Notes: generated from the sequence alone by a model not told the origin. 14,462 nt of DNA from Candidatus Poseidoniaceae archaeon (GCA_029250305.1 JAQXFM010000217.1:1-14462), one strand, 5' to 3'; counted from the stretch's first letter, positions 1-7,746 are shown. Numbers and translations are program-made.

Positions 1-1244
1 CAGATCATTACGCCCATAATGACGCTGAACACAGTGATGAAAAGGAAGTTAAGGAATCCTCTTCCACTCTCTATAGAGCCGGGTGCACTGGTGTCAATGA
101 CGAGCGTTTGTGGTTCGCCTTGTCCATCGGTTCCGTGGAGAAAGATTTGATCGGAACCAAAGCCAGTGCTCTCAACTTGGAATGACAGTGGTTCAGCGAG
201 GGACAGTTGTTGGACTTGATCTCCTGAATGCCGAAGGATGGTTTTGCTTCCTGCGTCACCAAATAACCAGACTCTGTCAGTTTCATCGACGGTCGCTGCA
301 ACGCTTGGTGCATTGTGATGGGTCATCGAGCCTGAGGTGCTGAGGTGCGTGCTTCCATGGTCGCCTGCGGCAAACACAGTCCCATCACCTAACGTGAGCA
401 ATGTATGGTAGAGGCCTCGTTCTCCAGTGTGCATCGATGCGACAATTGGTGCAGTGAGGCCTCCGTTCCAATCAATCACGGCAATAGTTGGGACGATTTT
501 GGGAGCAGCCGGGCTTGAACCAGCCTCGTTGCTTGTGTATGAGAGGTATCCACTTGCAACCCAATGCTCGCTTCCAAGGGGTGCCACTTGTTGCCAAACA
601 GCACCTGCAGAGTTGAGCATTGGCATCGAAAGGGTGCTTGATGCCATGGAGGTTGCAATGGTGTCGCTCGAAGCCGAGGCGTCGGAAATGCTTCCAAGTC
701 CTCTAAGGCTTGTCGATGTGCCTTGCATTGTGACCATCATCCATGAGGCTTGGGAACCTGTTACAGATTCAGCCAAATCCATGATTGTAAAATTCCCGTT
801 GCTGGAATCGAGGTCCAAAGTCGTAATCGTGGTCTCACCGTTTGCTTCATTGTCAGGGGAATGAATGACTTGGACTGTGTTTTTGGATGGTGAAATGGCA
901 GTGTTCCCGTTTTCGAGGGGTGTGATGAAGTTGATGTTGTCTGCAGGGAGGCCGTCTTTGGCACTCATGATTTTGGTCACCGTCATTGGACCGTTCTGTT
1001 GGTAAAGATCAACGCCATCCTCAGTGAGGACCTTGGCGGTGAAGGTGGTTCCGCTTGAATACTCAATATCGAGCACTCGATTTCCGGCGTGGCTTGAATC
1101 GCTTGGACCAACCTCGACACCAGGTAAGTTGCTTGTGCCTTGAATCGCAAGGGCGCCGAGCAAAATGAAGACAAGGAAACCCGCCATGGCAATCCACTGG
1201 AATTCGGATTCCTCTTCGAGGTACCCACGCCATCCGTTCGCCAT
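1..1244 (-). CDS. Membrane-anchored extracytoplasmic protein of unknown function (3'-truncated)
   Basis: I do not recognise this family. Reading the minus strand from the ATG at 1244-1242 gives 414 codons without a stop, running off the window edge, so the C-terminus is missing. The N-terminus is short, charged and acidic (MANGWRGYLEEE). A hydrophobic helix follows at about residues 17-35, then roughly 355 residues rich in Ser, Thr, Gly and Asp. This domain has repeated short strand-like units such as 'DGTVFAAGD' and 'DRVWLFGDAG', which suggest a beta-propeller or similar beta-rich extracytoplasmic domain. A second hydrophobic stretch (GFLNFLFITVFSVIMGVMI) occupies the last visible residues. 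The likely topology is a signal-anchor, an external domain and a C-terminal membrane helix. It is divergent from L10e across a 150-base gap. I see no clear SD or TATA box for it. The beta-propeller idea is inference. Confidence 0.75.
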   Translation of the reverse strand, partial: MANGWRGYLEEESEFQWIAMAGFLVFILLGALAIQGTSNLPGVEVGPSDSSHAGNRVLDIEYSSGTTFTAKVLTEDGVDLYQQNGPMTVTKIMSAKDGLPADNINFITPLENGNTAISPSKNTVQVIHSPDNEANGETTITTLDLDSSNGNFTIMDLAESVTGSQASWMMVTMQGTSTSLRGLGSISDASASSDTIATSMASSTLSMPMLNSAGAVWQQVAPLGSEHWVASGYLSYTSNEAGSSPAAPKIVPTIAVIDWNGGLTAPIVASMHTGERGLYHTLLTLGDGTVFAAGDHGSTHLSTSGSMTHHNAPSVAATVDETDRVWLFGDAGSKTILRHSGDQVQQLSLAEPLSFQVESTGFGSDQIFLHGTDGQGEPQTLVIDTSAPGSIESGRGFLNFLFITVFSVIMGVMI

Positions 1245-1351
1245 AGGGAGAAACAAACGAACGGAGCACATGAATGCTTTTGTCCGCATGCAAGCCGCCG
1301 TTTCACTTTGATTTCGCCCCTCCTCTCCCGCAGGGGCCGAGGCGGAGGGAT

Positions 1352-1357
1352 GATAAG
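1352..1357 (+). promoter_or_regulatory. Putative BoxA (GATAAG) of the L10e gene
   Basis: GATAAG lies 37 bases before the L10e ATG. Assuming transcription starts about 22 bases after the box, the leader would be about 15 nt and would contain the GGAG Shine-Dalgarno element at 1383-1386. The same hexamer type sits upstream of several other genes in the window. This is inferred from position only. Confidence 0.4.
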
Positions 1358-1394
1358 GGAACCATTGGTCGCAGGGTTGCTTGGAGAGTTCATT

Positions 1395-1934
1395 ATGGCA
1401 CGTAAACCAGCATCTATGTATCGCCGACTCAAGGGACCTGCATACACTCGACGTAAGTTCATCGGCGGTGTCCCAAACAACAGAATCCACCAGTACCACG
1501 TCGGAAACCGTGTTGCTGCTGAGACAGGCAAGTTCCCTGTCATCCTCGAATTGCGCTCCGATAACAACGTGCAAATCCGACACACAGCCCTCGAAGCTGC
1601 CCGTGTTATCTCCAACTCCACGATCCGTAAGGCCGCTGGAACCCAAGGATACGCTCTTCGAGTTCACACCTTCCCACACCACGTGCTTCGCGAAAACAAG
1701 CAAGCAACCGGTGCTGGTGCAGACCGTGTTTCACAAGGAATGCGCTGTGCTTTCGGAAAGAACGTTGGAACCGCTGCTCGTGTAAAGCGAGGGCAGCGAG
1801 TTATCTCGATTCAAGTTCACCCAGAGTTCTACCTCACCGCCCGTGATGCTCTTCGTAAGGCCAGCATGAAGTTCCCAACTCCATGCACCGTTCGACTCAT
1901 CAAGGGACACGAGCACCTCAAGGGTCTCATTTGA
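1395..1934 (+). CDS. rpl10e: Large-subunit ribosomal protein L10e (uL16 family)
   Basis: This 179-residue basic protein matches archaeal L10e, the counterpart of bacterial L16. It binds 23S rRNA near the peptidyl-transferase centre and the A-site tRNA elbow. Recognisable features are the start MARKPASMYRR, the segments 'YTRRKFIGGVPNNRI' and 'LRENKQATGAGADRVSQGM' (the loop near the catalytic centre), and a C-terminus ending 'LIKGHEHLKGLI'. The length is typical of the family. The frame is open upstream to 1140, but those 85 extra residues look nothing like L10e. The start at 1395 is supported by the conserved N-terminus and by GGAG eight bases upstream. A hairpin and a T5 tract follow the stop, so it may be monocistronic. 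Confidence 0.96.
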   Translation: MARKPASMYRRLKGPAYTRRKFIGGVPNNRIHQYHVGNRVAAETGKFPVILELRSDNNVQIRHTALEAARVISNSTIRKAAGTQGYALRVHTFPHHVLRENKQATGAGADRVSQGMRCAFGKNVGTAARVKRGQRVISIQVHPEFYLTARDALRKASMKFPTPCTVRLIKGHEHLKGLI

Positions 1935-1940
1935 GAGCGA

Positions 1941-1957
1941 ATTGGGCCGAGCCCAAT
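1941..1957 (+). terminator. Perfect 7-bp hairpin after L10e, followed by a T5 tract
   Basis: ATTGGGC-CGA-GCCCAAT is a perfect inverted repeat with a 3-base loop, seven bases after the L10e stop. A TTTTT run at 1984-1988 follows, just ahead of the ABCE1 promoter box. Archaeal termination mainly depends on oligo-T, so the T5 may be the terminator and the hairpin a 3'-end stabiliser or processing site. Its exact role is inference. Confidence 0.45.
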
Positions 1958-2000
1958 CCGTGTGGGAACCATTGTTCTCCGTGTTTTTGGGCGCGAGTTC

Positions 2001-2006
2001 CATAAG
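2001..2006 (+). promoter_or_regulatory. Putative BoxA (CATAAG) of the ABCE1-nuclease operon
   Basis: CATAAG lies 41 bases before the ABCE1 ATG. The implied leader of about 19 nt would carry a purine-rich SD region with GGTGA at 2039-2043, four bases before the start. It lies directly after the T5 run that may end L10e transcription. A second CATAAG lies nearer the gene (about 2026) but is too close to be a TATA box. Positional inference only. Confidence 0.4.
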
Positions 2007-2047
2007 TCCTAACCAATGACATCAACATAAGGAGAAGGGGTGAGACA

Positions 2048-3826
2048 ATGCGAGTAGCCGTTCTGAAGGAAGACAGTTGTCAACCAAAGAAGTGCAACGA
2101 TGAATGTCATGCCTTCTGCCCGCCCGTTCGAAATGGACAAGAATGCATCATCCTCGATGACAAAACAGGCAAGCCTCACATTTCGGAGAGCCTTTGCATC
2201 GGATGTGGAATTTGCATCAACAAATGTCCGCACGACGCCTTGATCATCGAACAGTTGCCAAGCGAACTCGAAAGCGACATGATCCATCGGTATTCAATGA
2301 ACGGCTTCCGACTGTTCCGATTGCCGACTCCATCAAAGGAAAGCGTGGTTGGAATCCTTGGACCCAACGGTATGGGCAAATCAACGGCCATCAATGCCTT
2401 GTCGGGCCGCATGATTCCCAATCTCGGTGACTGGTTGGACAAGGAAGCAGATTGGGACGGTGTCATTGAGACATTGCCTCGAGGTGAACTTCGGGATTTC
2501 TTTGTGGCTGTACGGGATGGAAAAATCAAGGTCGCACTGAAGCCACAGAATGTCGACCGGCTCCCAAAGCGGGTGAAAGGGACTGTTCGAGACCTTCTTT
2601 CCAAGGTCGATGAACGAAAGATGTTCGATGAGATGACAAAGAAACTTGGCATCGACCATTTGCTTGATCGCACGATTCAGCAACTCTCTGGCGGAGAATT
2701 ACAACGGATGGCCATTTGTGCAACACTGCTTCGAGATGTCGATGTGTACTTCTTCGATGAACCATCTTCTTACCTCGATATTCACGAGCGAATGAGAATT
2801 GTTCGGATCATCCAAGACCTCGCAGAAACAAAGCGCGTCATTGTCATCGAGCACGATTTGGCAGTGCTTGACGTGCTATGTGACCTGGTCCACATCGTTT
2901 ACGGCAAGAAGGGAGCGTTCGGTATTTTCACGCCTGCACGGTCAACCCGTCAAGCCATCAACACCTACCTCGATGGGTTCCTTCCAGAGCAAAATGTCCG
3001 AATTCGTGACAAGCCGATTAAATTCCTTAACCACAGCGATCGTGTTTCAGAACTCGGTTCGCAAGTTGTCTCTTGGGGCGGACTTGGCAAAACCCTTGGT
3101 GAATTCAAACTTGAAACTGGAGAAGGTGCTGTGCACCGCTCAGAAGTCGTTGGTGTCGTTGGTCCCAACGGTACTGGCAAATCAACCATGATCAAGGTCC
3201 TTGCTGGTGAACATGAATACGATGAGGGCTGGGTCACATCGGATGCTTCAATCTCCTACAAACCTCAGCACATCCATGTCGATATCGATGGAAGCGTTCA
3301 GTTGTGGCTTGACAGTGAAATTGGCCCACGCTGGCGAAGCGGCGAATTCAATGTCAACGTCATTCGAGCACTTGGAGTCGACCAGCTGCTTCCCAAGCGC
3401 GTCAAGAAACTCTCTGGTGGAGAACGACAAGCGGTTTCTATTGCGATCTGTCTTGGTCGTGAGGCAGACTTGTATCTTCTTGACGAACCTTCAGCCCATC
3501 TTGATGCCAACGCTCGCATGGAAGCCGCCAAAGCGATTCGAAGAACTATGGAAGCCAACGAAAAGTCTGCATTCGTCATTGACCACGACGTTTACTTCAT
3601 CGACATCGTTAGTGATTCATTGCTTGTTTTCGAAGGCGAGGGTGGACGCTATGGAAAAGCGCAGGGCCCATTCAGACTCCAAGAAGGCATGAATCGATTC
3701 CTTGAAGGCGTGAATGTCACATTCCGCCGAGATCATGACTCAAAACGTCCACGGATTAACAAAACCGAAAGTCGAAAAGATCGAGAACAGAGAACTTCTG
3801 GAGATTTTTACTCCTTCAATCATTGA
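2048..3826 (+). CDS. abcE1: ABCE1/Rli1 ribosome-recycling ATPase
   Basis: This 592-residue protein is ABCE1, a cytosolic Fe-S twin-ATPase. It splits post-termination ribosomes into subunits together with aRF1 or Pelota and stays on the small subunit until initiation. The N-terminal ferredoxin-like domain has all eight ligands: C11, C16, C20, C24 and C50, C53, C56, C60. Nucleotide-binding domain 1 has Walker A GPNGMGKST (about 105-113), signature LSGGE (213-217) and Walker B 'VYFFDEPS' (233-240). Domain 2 has GPNGTGKST (372-380), LSGGE (455-459) and 'LYLLDEPSAHLD' (475-486). The C-terminus keeps the family ending 'RPRINK...DREQ'. The length is normal. The strong SD (GGTGA, 2039-2043) fixes the start. 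The nuclease gene downstream begins 13 bases after the stop, so the two are probably co-transcribed. Confidence 0.97.
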   Translation: MRVAVLKEDSCQPKKCNDECHAFCPPVRNGQECIILDDKTGKPHISESLCIGCGICINKCPHDALIIEQLPSELESDMIHRYSMNGFRLFRLPTPSKESVVGILGPNGMGKSTAINALSGRMIPNLGDWLDKEADWDGVIETLPRGELRDFFVAVRDGKIKVALKPQNVDRLPKRVKGTVRDLLSKVDERKMFDEMTKKLGIDHLLDRTIQQLSGGELQRMAICATLLRDVDVYFFDEPSSYLDIHERMRIVRIIQDLAETKRVIVIEHDLAVLDVLCDLVHIVYGKKGAFGIFTPARSTRQAINTYLDGFLPEQNVRIRDKPIKFLNHSDRVSELGSQVVSWGGLGKTLGEFKLETGEGAVHRSEVVGVVGPNGTGKSTMIKVLAGEHEYDEGWVTSDASISYKPQHIHVDIDGSVQLWLDSEIGPRWRSGEFNVNVIRALGVDQLLPKRVKKLSGGERQAVSIAICLGREADLYLLDEPSAHLDANARMEAAKAIRRTMEANEKSAFVIDHDVYFIDIVSDSLLVFEGEGGRYGKAQGPFRLQEGMNRFLEGVNVTFRRDHDSKRPRINKTESRKDREQRTSGDFYSFNH

Positions 3827-3839
3827 TGAGGTGACATGA

Positions 3840-5603
3840 ATGCCAGTTGGACTCCCGCCACTTGGAGGCCCTCTTGGACGTTCTCGTTCACGAATTTCAG
3901 CAAGCGGTTTGACCACCTTTCTTCGTTGCGAACGCCAATGGTTTCTCGGCTCAAAACTCGGGCTTTCCGGTCCAACAACACCCTCTCAAGTTCTTGGTAT
4001 TGTAATTGAGGACGAACTGTGCGGCTTGCTTATGCACCGACCAGATGCAAGCATTACCTCACTTACCGAACTGAGTCATTGGATTGCCCAAAAAGTGCCC
4101 GATGCTGCACGACGTGCACAAGAGGCTGGGCAAGCTGATTGGGATGCTTCCTTGTGGCGAACGGCCGATTGGGTTTGGGAAGAAATAGAACTCGAAACAA
4201 TGGAGGAGAAACTTCGTGCAGGCTTGACCCTCTTCATGGAAGAAGTGAATGAGTGCATGAATGCTGGCGGTGGCCCGTACCTCGAACAGTACAGAAAGGG
4301 TGAATGTCCATTTGAAGTTCCTTCACCTGCTTGGGGCGAGGAGCCACGCTTCCCAGTTCCCGATAAGGTCCGCAGTTTCGGCATGCGCTCCTGGGCTCGT
4401 GACGAACCGATGGTATGGAATAAGGCTGGTTCAGATGTTTCATGGCATGAAGCTTGGGAAATAGCAAGGCCTTGGGTGAAAGACCCCCGCGTCCACCAAC
4501 CCCAGCGATTGTACCATCCGGAAGGGTGGGCTGCAGGGGAACTCGACCTCGTGATGAGATGGGATGGTCGAATCCGTCTGATCGATATCAAATCTGGAGA
4601 TCCAACCTCACGGTTCGCAGCTTCCCTACAACATCAACTTCGATTCTATGCTTGGTTGTGGCACGAAACTCATGACGGTCAAACCATTGATGGATTGGAA
4701 GGCTGGTACCTCGCTGGCCCCCACCGACTCACCTACGACGCCCCAACAAAAGAAGAAATTCAAGCCATGACCTCCGAGTTTTTTTCCATCAACAAAGCCA
4801 TGCAGGGAATGGGCTCCGGACCAGTCGCCCTTCCAGCACTGTCAGGTGACGCCTGTTCGGGCGAAGCCGCTGGGTGTCATTGGTGCAGCCTCGGCAAAAA
4901 TTCTGATGGCTCATTGGTCAATGATGAATTGTTGGCATCGATTACCTCAGTCCGCTCCTTCGAGGTGGCCTCACCAAGTCAACCGCTTTCTTCAATTCCA
5001 AACCGTGTTCATGTGCATGGGAAATTCACTGGTGCTTGGGGCCCACTTCCCAACCACTTTGGCGAACCAGTGCTCGGTGCTATGTTGATGGCAGGTGGCG
5101 CTCAAATCACTGTTGAAGAAAGTGAGCCGGGTTCATATCCAACACTTCATGACGGCCCGAAAGAGGAACTCGTGATCATCAATGCGCTTCCGGGTGTTTG
5201 GAGAGGTAGCCCTCGCCTTTACCTTGATTCGAAGAGCAAACTGGTGACGGTTGCTGAAGCTGAGGAGCATTTTGCGGACTCTGGAAAAGCCCTCAAAGAC
5301 CTTACCACTCGAGTTGGACTTTTGCGAACGAGAGCCAATGTCGAAGGCATCGTACTCAGTTTGAGAAAACGATCTGGTGTTCGATTGGATGAAAAACCTT
5401 GGACCATGTTTGCAATGCACCTCTGGGATGGTGCTCATGTCGTGGAAATAGCAGCTTTTGGCTCGAGTATCTCCGGACAAATCGAAGCCATCCGGCCAGG
5501 AAATCGAATCACTCTCATGGCAGCAGAACTTGGCTGGCGTGCGGGCTTGCCTCAACTTCGAATCGATAACCGGAAAACTCGATTGACCATCAAGGACGAT
5601 TGA
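3840..5603 (+). CDS. PD-(D/E)XK (RecB/Cas4-like) nuclease with OB-like C-terminal domains, paralogue A
   Basis: This 587-residue protein has a RecB/AddB/Cas4-type nuclease domain. The entry motif is 'SASGLTTFLRCERQWF' with C30. E57 fits motif I. The metal-binding core is GELD (D236) and D249-I-K251, followed by Q266-x3-Y270, so the catalytic set looks complete. A Cys cluster follows (C339, C346, C349). The fourth ligand expected five residues after C349 is Ser355. Residues from about 375 to the end form two beta-rich segments resembling OB folds. Known relatives act as DNA exonucleases or endonucleases. The substrate here is unknown. GAGGTGA at 3828-3834 sits five bases before this ATG; the ATG at 3836 is in another frame that soon stops. 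It is 13 bases after ABCE1 and is paralogous to the next gene. Family assignment is firm. The OB call is inference from the pattern. Confidence 0.85.
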   Translation: MPVGLPPLGGPLGRSRSRISASGLTTFLRCERQWFLGSKLGLSGPTTPSQVLGIVIEDELCGLLMHRPDASITSLTELSHWIAQKVPDAARRAQEAGQADWDASLWRTADWVWEEIELETMEEKLRAGLTLFMEEVNECMNAGGGPYLEQYRKGECPFEVPSPAWGEEPRFPVPDKVRSFGMRSWARDEPMVWNKAGSDVSWHEAWEIARPWVKDPRVHQPQRLYHPEGWAAGELDLVMRWDGRIRLIDIKSGDPTSRFAASLQHQLRFYAWLWHETHDGQTIDGLEGWYLAGPHRLTYDAPTKEEIQAMTSEFFSINKAMQGMGSGPVALPALSGDACSGEAAGCHWCSLGKNSDGSLVNDELLASITSVRSFEVASPSQPLSSIPNRVHVHGKFTGAWGPLPNHFGEPVLGAMLMAGGAQITVEESEPGSYPTLHDGPKEELVIINALPGVWRGSPRLYLDSKSKLVTVAEAEEHFADSGKALKDLTTRVGLLRTRANVEGIVLSLRKRSGVRLDEKPWTMFAMHLWDGAHVVEIAAFGSSISGQIEAIRPGNRITLMAAELGWRAGLPQLRIDNRKTRLTIKDD

Positions 5604-5647
5604 AAGGTGGCTTAGAGTTTAAGAAGCGTCGGTCAACATTGCGATGT

Positions 5648-7495
5648 ATGCCTGTCCGACTCGCCATTAACGACGATGACTCCGTAGGTCCCTACAACCG
5701 CTTGAGTGCGAGTCAAGTGAATGCATACACAACCTGCTCAAGGATGTGGTTCTATGAGAAAGTGCGTCGATTCAAGATGCCTCAGATTCCTGTTCTGTTT
5801 GTCGGTCGTGCTGTTGAAGAGGCCATTTGCCGAATGCTCCAAGAATCGCCTGCATTGTTAGCGCCAAGTGCCTCTTCGGATACGCTGTCCAATATTCCAT
5901 TGGACGATGGTGGCGTTCCGAGTCGAGATTCCGACATGCCTTGGCCAGCAGACCGCTTGCTCGCCTTGCCCACTGAGATGTGGCCAGAAGATCTTGAAGG
6001 CCTGCGCTCATGGGCTCAGCAACGTCTTCAGGCTCACCTTCCTTTGGCTCTTCAGGCCATGAAGGAGGAGTGGGAAAAAGACGAACGCAAAGCAGGTGAC
6101 TGGTCAAGTGTTGATTCTGCACGGTGCATGGACATGTGCCTGAAGGGGCTTGAGATGCACCTTGCAGAAGTGCAACGATGTTTCGATGCAAACGGCGGCC
6201 CGGAACTTGAACAATGGCGGAAAGGGGTGCGACCTCATTGGCCCGCTCCGGACGGCCGGCGTTACGAAATGTCCCTTCGTCATCCACTCGCACAAGATGG
6301 ACCCTTGGTTTGGGTTGAGGCTTGGGAGATTTCGCGGCCTTGGTTTGTTGATCCACATGCAGGGAAATTTGCAATGAACGCCATCCACCCTGAACATTGG
6401 TTCCAAGGCGAGTACGACTTGGTTTACCGATGGGATGGACGAATCAACATTGTTGACCTGAAAGCCAGCGTCGGTGCAGGTGACCGCTCGGGTAATTATG
6501 TCGAACAACTGCGGATGTACGCCATGCTATGGTGGGTGACGCATGAGCGTAAAGAGCAAGTTGATGCGTTGCAAATATGGTACCTCGGTGCTGATGCCAT
6601 CAAAGAAATTGAGGTTCCGACTGTTCCAGAAATGGGAGCCATGGAGGCGAAGTTAGAAGCGCTTTGGAAAGAAATCAAATCTGAACAACCGACCATCGAC
6701 GACTGCCCACCAGAGCCTCTGCCAATGCGTGGTTTCTCACCGGGTGGCGTGCCCACAAAGGCGCCAGAAGAAAGCCGTTGCTCTCGGTGTGATTGGAAGG
6801 CTGTCTGTCCGGGTGGGGATGGGCCTGAATCATTGCCCGATGGAGGTTCAATCCGTTTGCCTGGCTCGACTGCTTCCTATGACTTGACGCCAATCAATGC
6901 ACTTGAGCCTCGAATGACGATTATTGCTGACGTGTTCAGTGTAATGGGTGGAGGCGATGGCCGCCGTCCAAAAATCAAGATTGAACAAGACGGCCATTTT
7001 GCCAGTCTCCAGTTGTTGGTCGATCGACATCAAGATGGTGAGCCTGCATGGCCCGCTGACTTGGCAAAAGGCGATCGAGTCCGCCTCGAAGGCGTTGTTC
7101 CATCGGCGAATTACAAAGGTGAACTTCAACTGAAAGTGGATCCACATGCGATTGTTGTTCATGCGGGCGAAGATGAGCATGTTGAGACAACGCTGCTTGA
7201 TTTCAGGGCACGTTGGAACGTTACCGGGCGGCTCGTCTATCGATTTGAAAAGAAAGGCGTTGGCCGCAACGGGAAATCATGGCATAGGAAAGGCATGATG
7301 CTCATGGACGCTCATGGTTCGATGAAGGTCGAAGGGTGGGCTGCAGACTGGGGCGCTCAGTACGACCTTGCAGAAGTGGGCGATACGATTGTAGCCGCAA
7401 ATATAAGTCTCGATGCTTGGGCCATTGATGTGAAAGGTCAGATCAATCGCAATTCCAAAGTTCAAATCACCGAGCGGGTCGAGCGGACTGATTAG
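5648..7495 (+). CDS. PD-(D/E)XK (RecB/Cas4-like) nuclease with two OB-fold domains, paralogue B
   Basis: This 615-residue protein aligns along its length with paralogue A. Matches include 'NRLSASQVNAYTTCSRMWF' (C30), E57, GEYD (D257), D270-L-K272 and Q287-x3-Y291. It has the full AddB/Cas4-style Fe-S ligand pattern: C30, then C378-x2-C381-x5-C387. Two OB-like domains follow, at about 419-503 and 521-610. The second resembles RPA, with a strand, a basic loop (KKGVGRNGKSWHRKG) and 'MLMDAHGSMKVEGW'. The frame is open back to a TTG at 5600 that overlaps A's stop. I chose the ATG at 5648 because C30 and E57 then fall at identical positions in both paralogues and both begin MPV. No SD is well placed for 5648; GGTGG at 5606-5610 is too far away. 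The stop overlaps that of the convergent modifier gene. Confidence 0.85.
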   Translation: MPVRLAINDDDSVGPYNRLSASQVNAYTTCSRMWFYEKVRRFKMPQIPVLFVGRAVEEAICRMLQESPALLAPSASSDTLSNIPLDDGGVPSRDSDMPWPADRLLALPTEMWPEDLEGLRSWAQQRLQAHLPLALQAMKEEWEKDERKAGDWSSVDSARCMDMCLKGLEMHLAEVQRCFDANGGPELEQWRKGVRPHWPAPDGRRYEMSLRHPLAQDGPLVWVEAWEISRPWFVDPHAGKFAMNAIHPEHWFQGEYDLVYRWDGRINIVDLKASVGAGDRSGNYVEQLRMYAMLWWVTHERKEQVDALQIWYLGADAIKEIEVPTVPEMGAMEAKLEALWKEIKSEQPTIDDCPPEPLPMRGFSPGGVPTKAPEESRCSRCDWKAVCPGGDGPESLPDGGSIRLPGSTASYDLTPINALEPRMTIIADVFSVMGGGDGRRPKIKIEQDGHFASLQLLVDRHQDGEPAWPADLAKGDRVRLEGVVPSANYKGELQLKVDPHAIVVHAGEDEHVETTLLDFRARWNVTGRLVYRFEKKGVGRNGKSWHRKGMMLMDAHGSMKVEGWAADWGAQYDLAEVGDTIVAANISLDAWAIDVKGQINRNSKVQITERVERTD

Positions 7496-7692
7496 CCGCC
7501 AGACGAGACGGTTGTGACCAACAACGAGATGTCACTTGTGAGTTTCGTGGCATGAGGTAAAACGACGCCTTCGTGGCTCACAATGACCGTTGATGCAAGG
7601 ATCCCAGCCTCGCCGAGTGCTGAGCGAACCGTCGCACCACTTTCACATTCCACCGTGAGGTTGTGGTCTCGGCCGGTGAACTGAACCTGCAT
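7492..7692 (-). CDS. Ubiquitin-like small archaeal modifier / sulfur carrier (SAMP2-, ThiS- or MoaD-like)
   Basis: This 66-residue protein has the beta-grasp pattern of ThiS/MoaD/Urm1. An N-terminal hairpin (MQVQFTG...NLTVECESG) leads to a helix (TVRSALGEAGI), a strand 'TVIVSHEGVVLP', and a C-terminus 'DISLLVTTVSSGG' with the exposed Gly-Gly. In this family the E1-like enzyme UbaA adenylates the Gly-Gly, which is then thiocarboxylated for sulfur transfer (tRNA thiolation or molybdopterin) or joined to lysines of target proteins. The length equals that of Haloferax SAMP2 as I remember it. No E1 gene is visible here. The start is supported by a CATAAG box 22 bases upstream and the lack of an SD, which suggests a leaderless mRNA. 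It converges on nuclease B with a 4-base overlap. Which sulfur pathway it serves cannot be told. Confidence 0.85.
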   Translation of the reverse strand: MQVQFTGRDHNLTVECESGATVRSALGEAGILASTVIVSHEGVVLPHATKLTSDISLLVTTVSSGG

Positions 7693-7714
7693 GTCTGCTT
7701 GTCATAGCACCATG

Positions 7715-7721
7715 CTTATGA
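7715..7721. promoter_or_regulatory. Shared promoter box between the SAMP-like gene and tRNA-Ser
   Basis: On the minus strand this reads CATAAG, ending 22 bases before the modifier's ATG. On the plus strand it reads CTTATGA, centred about 29 bases before the tRNA 5' end. It is therefore placed to act as BoxA for either gene or both. Only 54 bases separate the two genes. Positional inference. Confidence 0.4.
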
Positions 7722-7746
7722 CGGTGGCGCTGGAGCGAAGTCTGCG

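Noticed and set aside
1318..1349. GC-rich inverted repeat CCCTCC/GGAGGG upstream of L10e
   Set aside because: The loop is long, the pairing is short, and it lies upstream of the likely L10e transcription start; it may be chance in a GC-rich patch.
1140..1394. Upstream in-frame extension of L10e by 85 codons
   Set aside because: The extension runs antisense into the start of the divergent gene, has no L10e-like residues, and the conserved N-terminus begins at 1395 behind an SD.
983..1621. 212-codon minus-strand open frame crossing L10e
   Set aside because: It is antisense to L10e and overlaps the membrane-protein gene in another frame; the composition is not protein-like for either neighbour.
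3836..3838. ATG four bases before the chosen start of nuclease A
   Set aside because: It opens a different frame that stops soon, and it is only one base from the SD.
5600..5647. TTG start for nuclease B overlapping the stop of A
   Set aside because: From the ATG at 5648 the two paralogues align position for position (MPV start, C30, E57). The extra 16 residues have no counterpart in A.
3840..7495. Cas4 of a CRISPR-Cas locus
   Set aside because: No repeats, cas1, cas2 or effector genes are visible, and both proteins are much longer than Cas4, with OB-like domains.
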